Of a DNA stretch of 64,000 bases, positions 17,695 through 28,961 are shown piece by piece; within the stretch, counting starts at the first letter, position 1, and the number at the start of each line of letters is the position of its first letter. The stretch lies in contig NZ_CP069798.1 of the NCBI RefSeq assembly GCF_016894345.1, forward strand, positions 2,005,385-2,069,384. The letters run 5' to 3'. Under the pieces are notes generated by a model, which searched no databases, was not told the origin of the DNA, and saw nothing but the letters and a program-made list of their open reading frames with translations. The DNA comes from Paralysiella testudinis (lineage in GTDB: Bacteria > Pseudomonadota > Gammaproteobacteria > Burkholderiales > Neisseriaceae). A program made the translations under genes and the position numbers.

Positions 17695-18705
17695 ATGGCC
17701 GTTTTGGTTACCGGCGGCGCCGGTTATATCGGTTCGCATACCGTATTGCAATTGCTGGCCGCTGGTCACGCAGTGGTGATTCTCGACAACCTAAGCAATG
17801 CATCGGTTAAAGTGCTGAACCGGCTGGCCGAAATCAGCGGCCAGCAGATTCCGTTTTATCAAGGCGATATCCGCGACCGCGCCTTGCTGCAACGCCTATT
17901 TGCCGAGCATCCCATCGACACTGTCATGCACTTTGCCGGGCTTAAAGCCGTGGGCGAAAGCGTGCGTGAACCCTTAAAATACTACGACAACAATGTTTCA
18001 GGCAGCCTGGTGCTGTTTGAAGAAATGGCGCGCGCAAACGTGTTCAACGTGGTATTCAGCTCCTCGGCCACCGTGTATGGCGACCCGGCCAGCGTACCGA
18101 TTAAAGAAACCCTGCCCGTGGGCGGCACCACCAATCCTTATGGCACCTCCAAATACATGGTGGAGCGCATGTTGGCCGACATCCAAGCCGCCGACACCCG
18201 CTGGAGCGTGGTGCTGCTGCGCTACTTCAACCCCGTGGGCGCCCACGCCAGCGGCCGCATCGGCGAAAACCCCAACGGCATCCCCAACAACCTATTGCCC
18301 TATGTGTGCCAAGTGGCCAGCGGCAAACTGGCACAGCTGTCGGTGTTCGGCAGCGACTACCCCACCACCGACGGCACCGGCGTGCGCGACTATATCCACG
18401 TGGTCGACCTAGCCGACGGCCACCTTAAAGCCATGCAGAAACACCAAAATAGCGGCGGCTTGGCCATCTACAACCTCGGCACCGGCACCGGCTATTCGGT
18501 GCTCGATATTGTGAATGCTTTTGAAAATGCCAACGGCGTGGCCGTGCCCTACCAACTATGCCCGCGCCGCCCCGGCGACATCGCCGTATGCTATGCTGAC
18601 GCCGGCAAAGCCGCCACTGAGCTTGGCTGGCAAGCACAACATAATCTGGCCGACATGATGCGCGACGCTTGGCGCTGGCAAAGCCAAAACCCAGATGGCT
18701 ATTGA
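17695..18705 (+). CDS. galE: UDP-glucose 4-epimerase
   Basis: GalE interconverts UDP-glucose and UDP-galactose, supplying galactose for lipooligosaccharide. The 336-residue length is standard. Signatures are the NAD-binding [10 protein letters not shown] at about 7-16, the catalytic Y149 with its partner lysine in [11 protein letters not shown], and SSSATVYG before it. An AAGGAAC ribosome-binding motif lies about 6 bases before the ATG. A 36-base hairpin follows. The gene pairs with rfbD in nucleotide-sugar supply. Confidence 0.96.
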   Translation: MAVLVTGGAGYIGSHTVLQLLAAGHAVVILDNLSNASVKVLNRLAEISGQQIPFYQGDIRDRALLQRLFAEHPIDTVMHFAGLKAVGESVREPLKYYDNNVSGSLVLFEEMARANVFNVVFSSSATVYGDPASVPIKETLPVGGTTNPYGTSKYMVERMLADIQAADTRWSVVLLRYFNPVGAHASGRIGENPNGIPNNLLPYVCQVASGKLAQLSVFGSDYPTTDGTGVRDYIHVVDLADGHLKAMQKHQNSGGLAIYNLGTGTGYSVLDIVNAFENANGVAVPYQLCPRRPGDIAVCYADAGKAATELGWQAQHNLADMMRDAWRWQSQNPDGY

Positions 18706-18730
18706 AAATACCATATCAGGCAATAGTCAT

Positions 18731-18766
18731 AAAATGTGAACAGGCCCTAGGGTCTGTTCACATTTT
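18731..18766 (+). terminator. galE terminator, centred on CTAG
   Basis: AAAATGTGAACAGGCC and GGTCTGTTCACATTTT form a 16-base stem with one mismatch around CTAG, starting 26 bases after the galE stop and ending in TTTT. The right arm is also the terminal repeat of the MITE that follows. Confidence 0.7.
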
Positions 18767-18906
18767 AGCCGTGCACCAGATTTTGAGCAGAAAAGTCTGT
18801 GTTCAAGGCGAAAAGCACAGCAAGGTTGAACACCTTACGCGCATTTTCAACGCAAAAAGCGGGCTTTTAAGCCAAAATAGGGCACGCGATGAAATGTGAA
18901 CGGGCC
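18751..18906. mobile_element. 156-bp MITE related to the IS5-family element
   Basis: The segment begins GGTCTGTTCACATTTT and ends AAATGTGAACGGGCC, an imperfect terminal inverted repeat. CTAG flanks it on both sides (18747-18750 and 18907-18910). Its first ten bases match the terminal repeat of the adjacent IS5-family element, and it carries no gene, so it looks like a non-autonomous passenger mobilised by that transposase family. Confidence 0.65.
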
Positions 18907-18910
18907 CTAG

Positions 18911-19784
18911 GGTCTGTTCACAATTACTTGTCATAAAGGTAACCACATCACAATGCACCCCAATAAAACCGTACTGTGGAAGTTACGTTTCAGCTTATCG
19001 TAACGGCTGGCAATCGCTCGAAAATGTTTCAAACGGCAAAAGGCATTCTCTACCAAATGCCTGATTTTATATAAATACCAGTCCATGTCTTTATTTTTCT
19101 CTTCCCTATTGCTTTTATAGGGAATATTGGCTTTCGCACCGCTTTGCTCTATTTGCTCCCTGAGCCGGTCTGAATCGTAACCTTTGTCCGCATTAACCAA
19201 CTCAGTTTCGGCAAGGTTGATGTTGTCAAGCAGCTCCGGTGCAACGGTGACATCATGGATATTGCCCGCAGTAACGATAACCTCAATCGGATTGCCTGCA
19301 GCATCTACAGCCAGATGAATCTTGCTGGTTCTGCCGCCTCGGCTCATACCGATTGCGCGATCCTCTTGCGCACTGAGCGCTGAGGCTGCGGCGCAGTGTT
19401 GGTGAGCACGGATATAACTGCCGTCTATGGCTACCCACTCCAAGTCACTCTCTTGGCTGAGCTGTTTCAAGATTGCAGTAAAAATGCCTTTTTCTGACCA
19501 ACGGTTATAAGCGGTATAAACAGTATGATACTTGCCGAAATACTCGGGCAAATCCCGCCACGGTATGCCGGTTCTTATTCTGTAAAGTATGCCTTCAAGA
19601 ATTCTGCGCAAATTGGGTTTGCTATAAATACCCAAATCACGCAGAATAGGGTAACAGCTTCGTCCAATGTTCATCTTTGAGTAGTGTACGGGGCATCGCA
19701 GGTGTATTGGGGGGTGTGAGAACTTCCTTTTATGCCTGCGTTTCTTTTTTATTCAAGGGTATGACAAGTAATTGTGAACAGACC
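18911..19784 (-). mobile_element. IS5-family insertion sequence, complete
   Basis: The 874-bp element has 24-base terminal inverted repeats (GGTCTGTTCACAATTACTTG TCAT, perfect at both ends). It is flanked by CTAG on both sides (18907-18910 and 19785-19788), fitting a 4-base target duplication of the kind IS5 elements make. It contains one intact transposase gene. Confidence 0.9.
18931..19674 (-). CDS. IS5-family transposase
   Basis: The 247-residue DDE transposase opens with a helical DNA-binding part (LRRILEGILYRIRTGIPWRDLP). It then carries the catalytic acids in VAIDGSYIRAHQH (first D), VNADKGYDSDRLRE (second D) and a Y-R-E-type C-terminal segment (HLVENAFCRLKHF). It is full length and in one frame, so the element may be active. 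The product cuts and pastes the element through the terminal repeats at 18911 and 19784. Confidence 0.9.
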   Translation of the reverse strand: MNIGRSCYPILRDLGIYSKPNLRRILEGILYRIRTGIPWRDLPEYFGKYHTVYTAYNRWSEKGIFTAILKQLSQESDLEWVAIDGSYIRAHQHCAAASALSAQEDRAIGMSRGGRTSKIHLAVDAAGNPIEVIVTAGNIHDVTVAPELLDNINLAETELVNADKGYDSDRLREQIEQSGAKANIPYKSNREEKNKDMDWYLYKIRHLVENAFCRLKHFRAIASRYDKLKRNFHSTVLLGCIVMWLPL

Positions 19785-19785
19785 C

Positions 19786-19897
19786 TAGAGTGGAATAAAT
19801 AAAAAACGGATACAAGCTCGCGTCGCGTGCGTGGTGTCGCCACGCACGCAGTTTAAAATTATTATCTTTGTGTCAGTTTTTCTTTTATTTCACTATA
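19786..19897. repeat. possible Correia-like repeat with AGTGGAATAAA ends
   Basis: TAGAGTGGAATAAATAAAA at the left and TTTTATTTCACTATA at the right form imperfect inverted ends like the classical Correia repeat. The interior (CGTGCGTGGTGTCGCCACGCACG) is a separate palindrome, not the usual Correia core. The left end touches the CTAG beside the IS5 element. Confidence 0.5.
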
Positions 19898-19953
19898 TGT
19901 TTAGTCCCTGAATTTTATGGAGTATCATTACCCCAATTAAAAGAGACCGACTT

Positions 19954-20944
19954 ATGGCAAGCATATTGCATGGTAACGCCAAGACTACGCCTAGAATCAG
20001 AAAAGAAATACAAGAGTCTGAAGAGAGCATCGCAGCGTTAGCTAAAAATACAATATTAATTTCAAAACCGTTCTCTACTGGAAACACGCAGATTCGGTCG
20101 AAGATAAAAAGTCCGGCCCCAAAACCCGCCCCAGCGTGTTGACCGAATCGGAGCAGCAGGCAATCTGTACCGTCCGGCGACATCTGCGGCTGTCATTGGA
20201 CGAGCTGTATATCATCTTCAAGCCCAATATTCCAAAGCTGAGCCGCTCCAATCTGCACCGGTGCTTGCAACATCACGGATTGTCGCGCTTACCCAAGAAT
20301 GAATCCGATGGCCAAAAAGGTAAAAAACATTCAAACAATATCCGGTTGGCTTTGTCCATATCGACATCACCGAGGTGCGTTGTGAAACCGGCAAGCTGTA
20401 CCTGTTTGTCGCCATCGACCGCAAAACCAAATATGTTTATGCAGAACTTCATCCGCGTATGACGCAGAAAACCGCCGTTTCTTTTCTGCGCAACCTACAA
20501 CAAGATTGTGTGTTTAAAATCACCCATATCCTAACGGACAACGGTGCGCAGTTTACCTACAACTTGCTGAGCCAAGCACAACGGCCTGATAAGGAGCATC
20601 CGTTTGACGAGCTTTGCCGGCATTTGGGCATTGAGCACCGTACCACGAAATTCCGTCATCCATGGACGAACGGGCAGGTGGAGATTACCAACAAGATGCT
20701 GAAAGAGGTAACGGTCAAACGCTTCCACTATGAGCATCCTGACGAACTTAAACGGCACTTGATGGTATTTTTGCTGTATTACAACCATCAACGCCCCTTA
20801 CGGTCGTTGAAGTACAAAACGCCTTGGCAGGCTTTGGAAGATTGCTATAATCTAGAGCCTGAATTGTTTCGTGAAAATCCATTCCAGAAGATTATGGGTC
20901 TTAACAACTATATATTCTGTCTGAGGCAATCATTACAGCAATGA
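19954..20944 (+). pseudogene. IS481-family transposase, frameshifted
   Basis: Three consecutive frames together give an IS481-type transposase. An N-terminal helix-turn-helix (TPRIRKEIQESEESIAALAK) breaks near 20045, in an A-run that seems one base short. The middle part (LTESEQQAICTVRRHLRL) breaks near 20330. The integrase core from about 20360 carries HIDITEVRC, HILTDNGAQFTY and TNKMLKEV, which supply the D-D-E acids. The last 189 codons are open, but the gene cannot make a full protein. It sits directly after the IS5 element and adds to the mobile debris. Confidence 0.8.
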
Positions 20945-21061
20945 TTATTTGAGCTATTTGATGGTAAACAAAATATGTAATATGAGTTAAAATTCATATT
21001 TTATAAATTTTGAATCAAACCGCCAGTGCGCCATTTATTCATTATTTTCTAAATATCAAAG

Positions 21062-21090
21062 TCATGCCGAATCCGGGCATGGCATTTTTT
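21062..21090 (+). terminator. terminator or attenuator before the DUF3302 gene
   Basis: CATGCC and GGGCATG form a short GC-rich stem around GAATCC, followed by GGCATTTTTTATTTTTTATT. It ends about 15 bases before the gene's ribosome-binding site. It could insulate the gene from the transposon upstream or attenuate it. Confidence 0.5.
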
Positions 21091-21112
21091 ATTTTTTATT
21101 CAAGAGAACGTT

Positions 21113-21565
21113 ATGTTTTTAGACTATCTGGCTCTTTTCTTTCTGATTTTTGCGAGCTTGGCTATTTTCTATGGAATTATCGCCATTCACGATATCCCTT
21201 ATGAAATCGCCAAAAAACGCAACCATCCGCATCTGGAGGCTATTCATTATGCTGGCTGGGTGAGCTTGTTTACTTTGCATGTGATTTGGCCTTTTCTGTG
21301 GATTTGGGCAACGCTGTGGCAAAAAGAAAACGGTTGGGGCAATGGCAATCACCAAAAAGACAGCCAAACTTTGCAAAATTTGATTGCCATTAGCGGCCAA
21401 GTGCCTGAATTACAGGAAAGTACCCGCAAGCTGGAAGCGGAAGTGGCGCGTTTAAACCAAGAATTACAAGCCCTGTCGGCACAGCTACACGCCAAAGCCG
21501 ATATCAATACCGGCATGGATAACAACATCGGCACCAATGAGCCGCAAAGCGAAGGAAGCCTATAA
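21113..21565 (+). CDS. DUF3302 inner-membrane protein (YiaW-like)
   Basis: The 150-residue protein has two hydrophobic segments (about 4-24 and 46-68), the DUF3302 layout of E. coli YiaW, with HDIPYEIAKKRNHPH between them. A coiled-coil-prone stretch (about 88-128, LQESTRKLEAEVARLNQEL) and a polar tail follow. YiaW homologues are encoded with a HlyD-type partner, and this gene's TAA overlaps the ATG of such a partner (TAATG). The pair probably forms a membrane complex. Its substrate is unknown. Confidence 0.8.
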   Translation: MFLDYLALFFLIFASLAIFYGIIAIHDIPYEIAKKRNHPHLEAIHYAGWVSLFTLHVIWPFLWIWATLWQKENGWGNGNHQKDSQTLQNLIAISGQVPELQESTRKLEAEVARLNQELQALSAQLHAKADINTGMDNNIGTNEPQSEGSL

Positions 21566-22698
21566 TGGAATTAATGATTTTGGTGATTTATGCCTCCGTT
21601 TGCGTGGGTATTTTCAAGCTGTTTAAAATTCCTTTAACCAAATGGACGGTGCCCACCGCCATTTTGGGCGGGGTGGTGTTATTGGTGTCGATGCTGTTAT
21701 TTATGAACTACAACCACCCACATACCAAGTTGGCCACACAATATTATGTGACCACCCCCGTATTGGCGGATTTACGCGGGCGGATTATTGAGGTCACGCC
21801 CACCCGTGCCGACCAGCTGATTAAAAAAGGCGATATTTTATTTAAAATCGACCCCGAACCGTTTCAGGCAGCGGTGGATATGCGCAAAGCCGAACTGGCC
21901 GCAGCGGATCAAGGCATTGCTTCTTTAAATGCAGACGTTAATGCCGCCAAATCCACTTTGGAAGAAGCTCGGGTGCGCTTAAAACAAAAAAGCCAGGAAT
22001 ACGAGCGCTATCGCGCTTTGGCTGGCTCCGGCGCGGTAACGCAATCGGATGTTGATATTGCCAACCGCGAATACCTGGCCGCCAAAGCCAATCTGGAAAC
22101 CAGCACCGCCAATGTGCAAAAAGCCCAAAGCAGCTACGGTTCCGCCATCAACGGCGTGCACACCAGCGTGGCCACCAAAGAAGCGGCATTGCGCCAAGCG
22201 CAATTTGAGCTAGATTCCACCATTGTGCGTGCGCCCACCGATGGCTACATCACCCAAAACTTCTTGAAAGAAGGGATGATGACCAGCACCCTACCGCTGC
22301 GCCCGTTAATGACCTTTGTGCACCAGCAAGACCGCATGTATGTGGCCGCCTTCCGCCAAAACTCTTTGTTGCGCTTGAAAGCGGGCGACGAAGCGGAATT
22401 GATTTTCCCCGCCATTCCGGGCAAAGTATTTCAAGCAGAAGTGGTGGGCGTATTGCCCACCATCGGCGAGCACGAGGTACAACCCAACGGTATTTTGTAT
22501 ACGCAAAAGTTTATTGATAATTCGGCCCGCACCATGGTGCAGCTGAAAATAAAAGAGGATATGTCCGGCTATCATCTGCCTTTTGGTACCACGGCCGAAG
22601 CGGCGGTTTACACCGAGCACGCCCACCATCTGGCCATGATGCGCAAAATTTTGCTGCGCATGAATAGCTGGAAAAACTATCTCTATCTGGATCACTAG
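21565..22698 (+). CDS. HlyD-family membrane fusion protein (YiaV-like)
   Basis: The 377-residue protein has an N-terminal membrane anchor (two hydrophobic stretches, residues 1-17 and about 27-49), a first half-lipoyl strand (RGRIIEVTPTRADQLIKKGD) and a helical hairpin at about 105-220. The second half-lipoyl strand and a beta-barrel domain follow (IVRAPTDGYITQNFLKEG). This is the architecture of periplasmic adaptor subunits of EmrAB/HlyD-type exporters. No pump or outer-membrane channel gene is adjacent, so its partner may be encoded elsewhere. It is coupled to the DUF3302 gene. Confidence 0.88.
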   Translation: MELMILVIYASVCVGIFKLFKIPLTKWTVPTAILGGVVLLVSMLLFMNYNHPHTKLATQYYVTTPVLADLRGRIIEVTPTRADQLIKKGDILFKIDPEPFQAAVDMRKAELAAADQGIASLNADVNAAKSTLEEARVRLKQKSQEYERYRALAGSGAVTQSDVDIANREYLAAKANLETSTANVQKAQSSYGSAINGVHTSVATKEAALRQAQFELDSTIVRAPTDGYITQNFLKEGMMTSTLPLRPLMTFVHQQDRMYVAAFRQNSLLRLKAGDEAELIFPAIPGKVFQAEVVGVLPTIGEHEVQPNGILYTQKFIDNSARTMVQLKIKEDMSGYHLPFGTTAEAAVYTEHAHHLAMMRKILLRMNSWKNYLYLDH

Positions 22699-22711
22699 TC
22701 AGATATAAAAT

Positions 22712-22760
22712 AAGGCTGCCTGAAAAGTTTTGGCTTCGCAAAAACTTTTCAGGCAGCCTT
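22712..22760 (+). terminator. terminator with inverted uptake sequences
   Basis: AAGGCTGCCTGAAAAGTTTT and its complement form a perfect 20-base arm pair around GGCTTCGCAA, 13 bases after the HlyD-type gene, ending in TTTATT. Confidence 0.9.
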
Positions 22761-22800
22761 TATTGTAAATCAACTTACTCCTTGCCACTCAAGTCATAAC

Positions 22801-22835
22801 AAAAAAACCGCTGCTTTTCAGGCAGCGGTTTTTTT
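22801..22835 (-). terminator. ppsA terminator
   Basis: AAAAAAACCGCTGC and GCAGCGGTTTTTTT flank a 7-base loop. On the minus strand this is a strong intrinsic terminator 15 bases after the ppsA stop. Confidence 0.95.
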
Positions 22836-22849
22836 GATTACTCAACAGC

Positions 22850-25237
22850 TTATTTTTTCAGCTCTTTGGCCAAATACATCCACGTTTCAATCACTGTATC
22901 CGGGTTGAGCGAAATGGTTTCGATGCCTTCTTCCACCAGCCATTTGGCAAAATCGGGGTGATCCGAAGGCCCTTGGCCGCAGATGCCCACATATTTGTTC
23001 AGCTTGCGGCAGGCTTGAATGGCCAGGTGCAGCATGACTTTTACCGCCGGGTCGCGCTCATCGAAGGTGCTGGCAATCGGGCCGCCGCTATCGCGATCCA
23101 GCCCCAAAGTGAGCTGGGTCATGTCGTTGGAGCCGATAGAGAAGCCGTCGAAGTATTTGAGGAACTGCTCGGCCAACACCGCGTTGGTGGGCAGCTCGCA
23201 CATCATAATCAGGCGCAGGCCGTTTTTGCCGCGCTCCAAGCCGTTGTCTTTCAGCGCATTCACCACCGCTTCGGCTTCACCCAAGGTGCGCACAAACGGA
23301 ATCATGATTTCCACGTTGGTGAGCCCCATATCGTCGCGCACGCGTTTGAGCGCTTGGCACTCCAAGGCAAAGCAGGCTTTGAAGTCGTCGGACACATAGC
23401 GTGCGGCGCCACGGAAGCCGAGCATGGGGTTTTCTTCGTGCGGCTCGTAGAGGTTGCCGCCAATCAGGTTGGCATACTCGTTGGATTTGAAGTCAGACAT
23501 GCGCACGATGACTTTTTTCGGGTATACCGAAGCGGCCAAGGTAGACACGCCTTCGGCGATTTTGTCCACATAAAATGCCACCGGCGAGGCATAGCCGGCA
23601 ATACGGTCGCTGATGGTTTGCTTCAGCTCGCTGTCTTGTTGGTCGAATTCCAACAAGGCTTTGGGGTGGATACCGATTTGGCGGTTGATGATGAATTCCA
23701 TCCGCGCCAAGCCGATGCCTTCGTTGGGCAGGCCGGAAAACGAAAACGCCAATTCGGGGTTGCCCACGTTCATCATGATTTTGGCCGGGGCTTCGGGCAT
23801 ATTGTCCAGCGCCAGATCAATCACGTCCACTTTAAGCAGGCCTTCGTAAATCAGGCCGGTATCGCCCTCGGCACAAGACACGGTAACTTCTTGGCCGTTT
23901 TGCAATACTTCGGTGGCGTTGCCGCTGCCCACCACCGCCGGAATACCCAGCTCGCGGGCAATAATGGCGGCGTGGCAGGTGCGCCCGCCGCGGTTGGTGA
24001 CAATGGCAGCGGCGCGTTTCATCACCGGCTCCCAATCGGGGTCGGTCATGTCGGTTACCAATACATCGCCCGGCTGCACCACATCCATTTCGGAAGCGTC
24101 TTTAATCAAGCGCACTTTACCTTGGCCTACTTTCTGACCGATGGCACGGCCTTCGGCCAGCACGGCGGACTTTTGCTCAATGCGGTAGCGGCGCAGGGTT
24201 TTGCTGCGGTCTTCTTGCGATTTTACGGTTTCCGGGCGCGCTTGCAGGATGTAGAGCTTGCCGTCCACCCCATCGCGACCCCACTCGATGTCCATCGGGC
24301 GGCCGTAATGCTGTTCGATAATCAGGGCATATTGCGCCAACTCGGTGATTTCTGCATCGTTGATGGAGAACTGCTTGCGCTCGGCTTCGTCCACATCCAC
24401 CGTTTGCACCGATTTACCGGCCACAGCTTCTTCGGTGAAAATCATTTTGATGAGCTTGGAGCCCATGTTTTTGCGCAAAATGGCCGGTTTTCCTGCTTTG
24501 AGCGTGGGTTTGTGCACGTAGAATTCGTCTGGATTTACCGCGCCTTGCACCACGGTTTCGCCCAAGCCGTAAGAAGCGGTGAGAAACACCACTTGGTCAA
24601 AGCCGGATTCGGTATCCATGGTAAACATCACCCCGGCCGCGCCGCTGTCGGAGCGCACCATGCGCTGTACCCCGGCCGACAAGGCCACCACATCGTGGGC
24701 AAAGCCTTTGTGTACGCGGTAGGAAATGGCACGGTCGTTGTATAAAGAGGCGAATACGTGCTTCATCGCTTCTTTTACATTATCCAAGCCATTGATGTTC
24801 AAAAATGTTTCTTGCTGGCCGGCAAAAGAAGCATCCGGCAAATCTTCCGCTGTGGCCGAAGAGCGCACCGCCACGGAAATGTTTTCGGTGCCGGCATCGG
24901 CCACCATTTTTTCCCAGGCTACCTGAATGTCGGCATCCAGCTCGGGCGGAAACGGGGTGTCCAAAACCCATTGGCGGATTTCCTTACCCACCCGCGCCAG
25001 CGCCACCACATCTTCCACATCCAGCGCGGCCAGCGCGGCGCTGATGCGCTCGCTCAAGCCTTCATGCGCCAAAAAGCGGCGATAAGCATCGGCGGTGGTG
25101 GCAAAGCCACCCGGCACGCGCACGCCTTTTTCGGTGAGTTGGCTAATCATTTCGCCCAATGAAGCGTTTTTGCCGCCCACGTTTTCCACGTCGGTCATGC
25201 GCAGGTTTTCAAACCAGATTACGTTGTTACCAGCCAT
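22850..25237 (-). CDS. ppsA: phosphoenolpyruvate synthase
   Basis: PpsA makes phosphoenolpyruvate from pyruvate and ATP, feeding gluconeogenesis. The 795-residue length is standard. It has the N-terminal ATP-grasp domain ([12 protein letters not shown] near residue 20, [18 protein letters not shown] near 127-145), the swivelling phosphohistidine domain with catalytic H422 in [21 protein letters not shown], and the C-terminal TIM barrel with its NDMTQL and [17 protein letters not shown] segments. The divergent neighbour is ppsR, its kinase/phosphorylase. A strong terminator follows. Confidence 0.97.
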   Translation of the reverse strand: MAGNNVIWFENLRMTDVENVGGKNASLGEMISQLTEKGVRVPGGFATTADAYRRFLAHEGLSERISAALAALDVEDVVALARVGKEIRQWVLDTPFPPELDADIQVAWEKMVADAGTENISVAVRSSATAEDLPDASFAGQQETFLNINGLDNVKEAMKHVFASLYNDRAISYRVHKGFAHDVVALSAGVQRMVRSDSGAAGVMFTMDTESGFDQVVFLTASYGLGETVVQGAVNPDEFYVHKPTLKAGKPAILRKNMGSKLIKMIFTEEAVAGKSVQTVDVDEAERKQFSINDAEITELAQYALIIEQHYGRPMDIEWGRDGVDGKLYILQARPETVKSQEDRSKTLRRYRIEQKSAVLAEGRAIGQKVGQGKVRLIKDASEMDVVQPGDVLVTDMTDPDWEPVMKRAAAIVTNRGGRTCHAAIIARELGIPAVVGSGNATEVLQNGQEVTVSCAEGDTGLIYEGLLKVDVIDLALDNMPEAPAKIMMNVGNPELAFSFSGLPNEGIGLARMEFIINRQIGIHPKALLEFDQQDSELKQTISDRIAGYASPVAFYVDKIAEGVSTLAASVYPKKVIVRMSDFKSNEYANLIGGNLYEPHEENPMLGFRGAARYVSDDFKACFALECQALKRVRDDMGLTNVEIMIPFVRTLGEAEAVVNALKDNGLERGKNGLRLIMMCELPTNAVLAEQFLKYFDGFSIGSNDMTQLTLGLDRDSGGPIASTFDERDPAVKVMLHLAIQACRKLNKYVGICGQGPSDHPDFAKWLVEEGIETISLNPDTVIETWMYLAKELKK

Positions 25238-25275
25238 GTTGTCACATCCAGAGGATTAAATAAATGTGCCGGTAT

Positions 25276-25303
25276 TCTATAAGATTCGCACTGCCACTGT
25301 CAT
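25276..25303 (-). promoter_or_regulatory. likely ppsA promoter
   Basis: On the minus strand ATGACA and TATAGA are separated by 16 bases, ending 38 bases before the ppsA start. Confidence 0.45.
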
Positions 25304-25645
25304 GCCTTTTTGCTGTGCACAAAACACACCAGCAGGCGGAAAATACCACGCCGCCGCACAGGTGCTTTTTTTAGAGCAGCTACTTTCAGGCAGCCTATTG
25401 GCACATTATCTTATTTAAATCATACCAATAGCCATCTATGGCACGGCTTAAAGCCGCAATAGCTGCCAATATCACCGGCTGTTATTTAAATTTAATGGCC
25501 AATATTTTATTTTTATTGGCACTTTATGCTTTATTGCGGCGTGTCAAATTTGTGTAACAGCCTGTAATTTCAGGCTGCCCTTACGGTTTGCACTGCACTG
25601 CGGTATGATGCCGTATCGTGCACATTGCCCCTTGGAATATCCGCC
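25304..25645. other. ppsA-ppsR divergent intergenic region
   Basis: This AT-rich, non-coding DNA holds one reverse uptake sequence near 25385 and a partial one near 25570. A TTACGG-N17-TATGAT pair at 25581-25609 could be a weak ppsR promoter. I see no terminator, repeat family or small gene. Confidence 0.4.
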
Positions 25646-26470
25646 ATGAACCAGCCTTCCCGCCATGCTTTTTTTATCTCCGACCGCACCGGTATTACCG
25701 CCGAAAGCATGGGTGAAGCCTTGCTCAACCAGTTTGACGGCATCGAATTCAAACGCGCCACTTACCCCTTTGTGGACACGGAAGCAAAAGCCCGCGAAAC
25801 CGTGGCCTTGGTCAACCAAGTGGCCGCCAACGCCGCCGAGCGGCCATTGATTTTTTCCAGCATTGTGGACGAAGACATCCGCAAAATCGTCAAAACCAGC
25901 GCCGGTTTGCACTTAAGTTTTTTTGATGCCTTTATGGGCGAGTTGGAAACCGAATTATCGCTGCGCGCCAACCACCAAATCGGCCGCACCCACGGCATCC
26001 AAGACACCGAGCGCTACGATGCTCGCATGGAAGCGGTAAACTTTTCCATCAGCCACGACGACGGCGTGAGCGACAAAGACCTGCAAAAAGCCGATGTGAT
26101 TCTGGTGGGCGTGTCGCGCAGCGGCAAAACCCCCACCTGCCTGTATCTGGCCTTGCAATACGGCATCCGCGCCGCCAACTACCCGCTCACACCCGACGAT
26201 TTGGACAGCACCAACCTGCCGCGTATGCTCAAGCCTTTCAAGCACAAAATCTACGGCCTCACCATCGAGCCGCAGCGGCTGCACCACATCCGCTCCGAGC
26301 GCCGCCCCGATTCGCGCTATGCCAGCATTGAAAATTGCCGCTTTGAGGTAAACGAAGCCGAAAGCATGTTCCGCCAACACAACATCCCCTTTACCAACAC
26401 CACCCACAAATCGATTGAAGAGCTGGCCGCCAGCATCTTGATTGCCACCAAGCTGCAACGCCGCTTTTAA
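25646..26470 (+). CDS. ppsR: PEP synthase regulatory protein (kinase/pyrophosphorylase)
   Basis: PpsR inactivates and reactivates PEP synthase by ADP-dependent phosphorylation and Pi-dependent dephosphorylation at a threonine beside the catalytic histidine. The 274-residue protein starts [15 protein letters not shown] and has the nucleotide-binding P-loop GVSRSGKT at 155-162. The frame opens at 25625, but MNQPSRH at 25646 is the better start, with GGAA about 10 bases ahead. It is transcribed away from ppsA. Confidence 0.95.
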   Translation: MNQPSRHAFFISDRTGITAESMGEALLNQFDGIEFKRATYPFVDTEAKARETVALVNQVAANAAERPLIFSSIVDEDIRKIVKTSAGLHLSFFDAFMGELETELSLRANHQIGRTHGIQDTERYDARMEAVNFSISHDDGVSDKDLQKADVILVGVSRSGKTPTCLYLALQYGIRAANYPLTPDDLDSTNLPRMLKPFKHKIYGLTIEPQRLHHIRSERRPDSRYASIENCRFEVNEAESMFRQHNIPFTNTTHKSIEELAASILIATKLQRRF

Positions 26471-26484
26471 ACCAGGCTGCCTGA

Positions 26485-26636
26485 TACCAATCCTAAAAAA
26501 TAACCTAACTGCGTTGGCTCGCCTTAGCGCAAAGCGAACGACTTTGTAAGGCGCTAAGGCGCCAACAAATTCTGTTCCATACTATCTCTACTGTCTGCGG
26601 CTCACCGCCTTGTTATCTTATTTTTTAGAATTGGTA
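26485..26636. repeat. Correia-like element, long form (TACCAATC-type ends)
   Basis: The 152-bp element runs from TACCAATCCTAAAAAATAA to TTATTTTTTAGAATTGGTA. The interior carries GCGTTGGCTCGCCTTAGCGC, a GTAAGGCGCTAAGGCG segment, ATACTATCTCTACTGTCTGC and CCGCCTTGTTATC, the word order of the long neisserial Correia element. Its right end is 10 bp from the next gene's ATG. Confidence 0.85.
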
Positions 26637-26646
26637 TGAAACCATC

Positions 26647-27333
26647 ATGATGCCTTTTTTAATCAGCGCTCTGGTATTACTGCTCCTGCTGGCACTGCCG
26701 GATATATGGGTGGCACTAATCACCCGCCGCCACCGTTACCGCCGCATCGAAGATTTGCCCGCCTGCGACGACGCCCTGCTGCTGGGCACCGCCAAATACC
26801 TTGGCAGCGGCGGCCACAATGTGTATTACCAATACCGCATCCAAGCCGCCATTGATTTATGGCGCGCGGGCAAAACCAAACGCTTTGTGGTGAGCGGCAA
26901 CGGGCTCACAGAATCGGTAAGTGAAACCGCCGCCATGCAGGCCGACTTGGTGGCCGCCGGTATTCCCGCCAGTGTGATTTGGCAAGACGAAGCCGGCATG
27001 CGCACGCTCGACAGCATTTTGCGCTATGCCGACACCTTCGACAGCCCACGCGGCCAGCGGCACCTGTGTATGGTGTCGCAGCCATTTCACAATCAGCGCG
27101 CACTGGCCTTGGCACGCTGGCAAGGCATAGATGCTGTGGCCTACGATGCCGAAGCCGTGGGCTGGCGTGGCGGCTGGCGCGTGCATCTGCGCGAACGCGG
27201 CGCACGCCTGAAATGGGCGTGGGATATTGTGCGCGGCACGGCGCCTCAACACAGCATTGTGAACCTGCCCTTACGTCAATGCCCCACGCAAGCACCACCC
27301 AGCCCGCCCGGTGCCCATATCAATGCTGCCTGA
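26647..27333 (+). CDS. YdcF/SanA-like DUF218 membrane protein
   Basis: The 228-residue protein has one N-terminal membrane segment (about 3-24), then a DUF218 domain. The family motif is visible as ALLLGTAKYLGSGG (about 43-56), with GNGLTESVSETAAM near 84 and MRTLDSILRYAD near 117. The E. coli relatives SanA, ElyC and YdcF are linked to envelope integrity or bind cofactors, so this is probably an inner-membrane protein with a periplasmic or cytoplasmic Rossmann-like domain. The start lies directly behind a Correia-like element, which may supply its promoter. Confidence 0.8.
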   Translation: MMPFLISALVLLLLLALPDIWVALITRRHRYRRIEDLPACDDALLLGTAKYLGSGGHNVYYQYRIQAAIDLWRAGKTKRFVVSGNGLTESVSETAAMQADLVAAGIPASVIWQDEAGMRTLDSILRYADTFDSPRGQRHLCMVSQPFHNQRALALARWQGIDAVAYDAEAVGWRGGWRVHLRERGARLKWAWDIVRGTAPQHSIVNLPLRQCPTQAPPSPPGAHINAA

Positions 27334-27386
27334 ACTGCCCAAAGTCGCCGCCATCGTTTACAATAACGGCCATCTTTTCACCTTCG

Positions 27387-28868
<1,482 letters not shown>

Positions 28869-28888
28869 TCAACAACAGCGGCAATGCT

Positions 28889-28932
28889 AAAGGCTGCCTG
28901 AAAACACAACTTCGGTGTTTTCAGGCAGCCTT
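28889..28932. terminator. bidirectional terminator with inverted uptake sequences
   Basis: AAGGCTGCCTGAAAACAC and its complement flank the tetraloop-like AACTTCGGT. It lies between convergent serS and the YwqK-repeat gene. Confidence 0.9.
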
Positions 28933-28961
28933 GGTTTGATTGATGCGTTTATCGATAGCGC

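Noticed and set aside
22958..24745. 595-codon plus-strand open frame opposite ppsA
   Set aside because: It is the exact antisense of a highly conserved PEP synthase gene. Its His/Phe/Gly-rich composition is what reverse reading of GC-rich codons gives, and it has no start signal.
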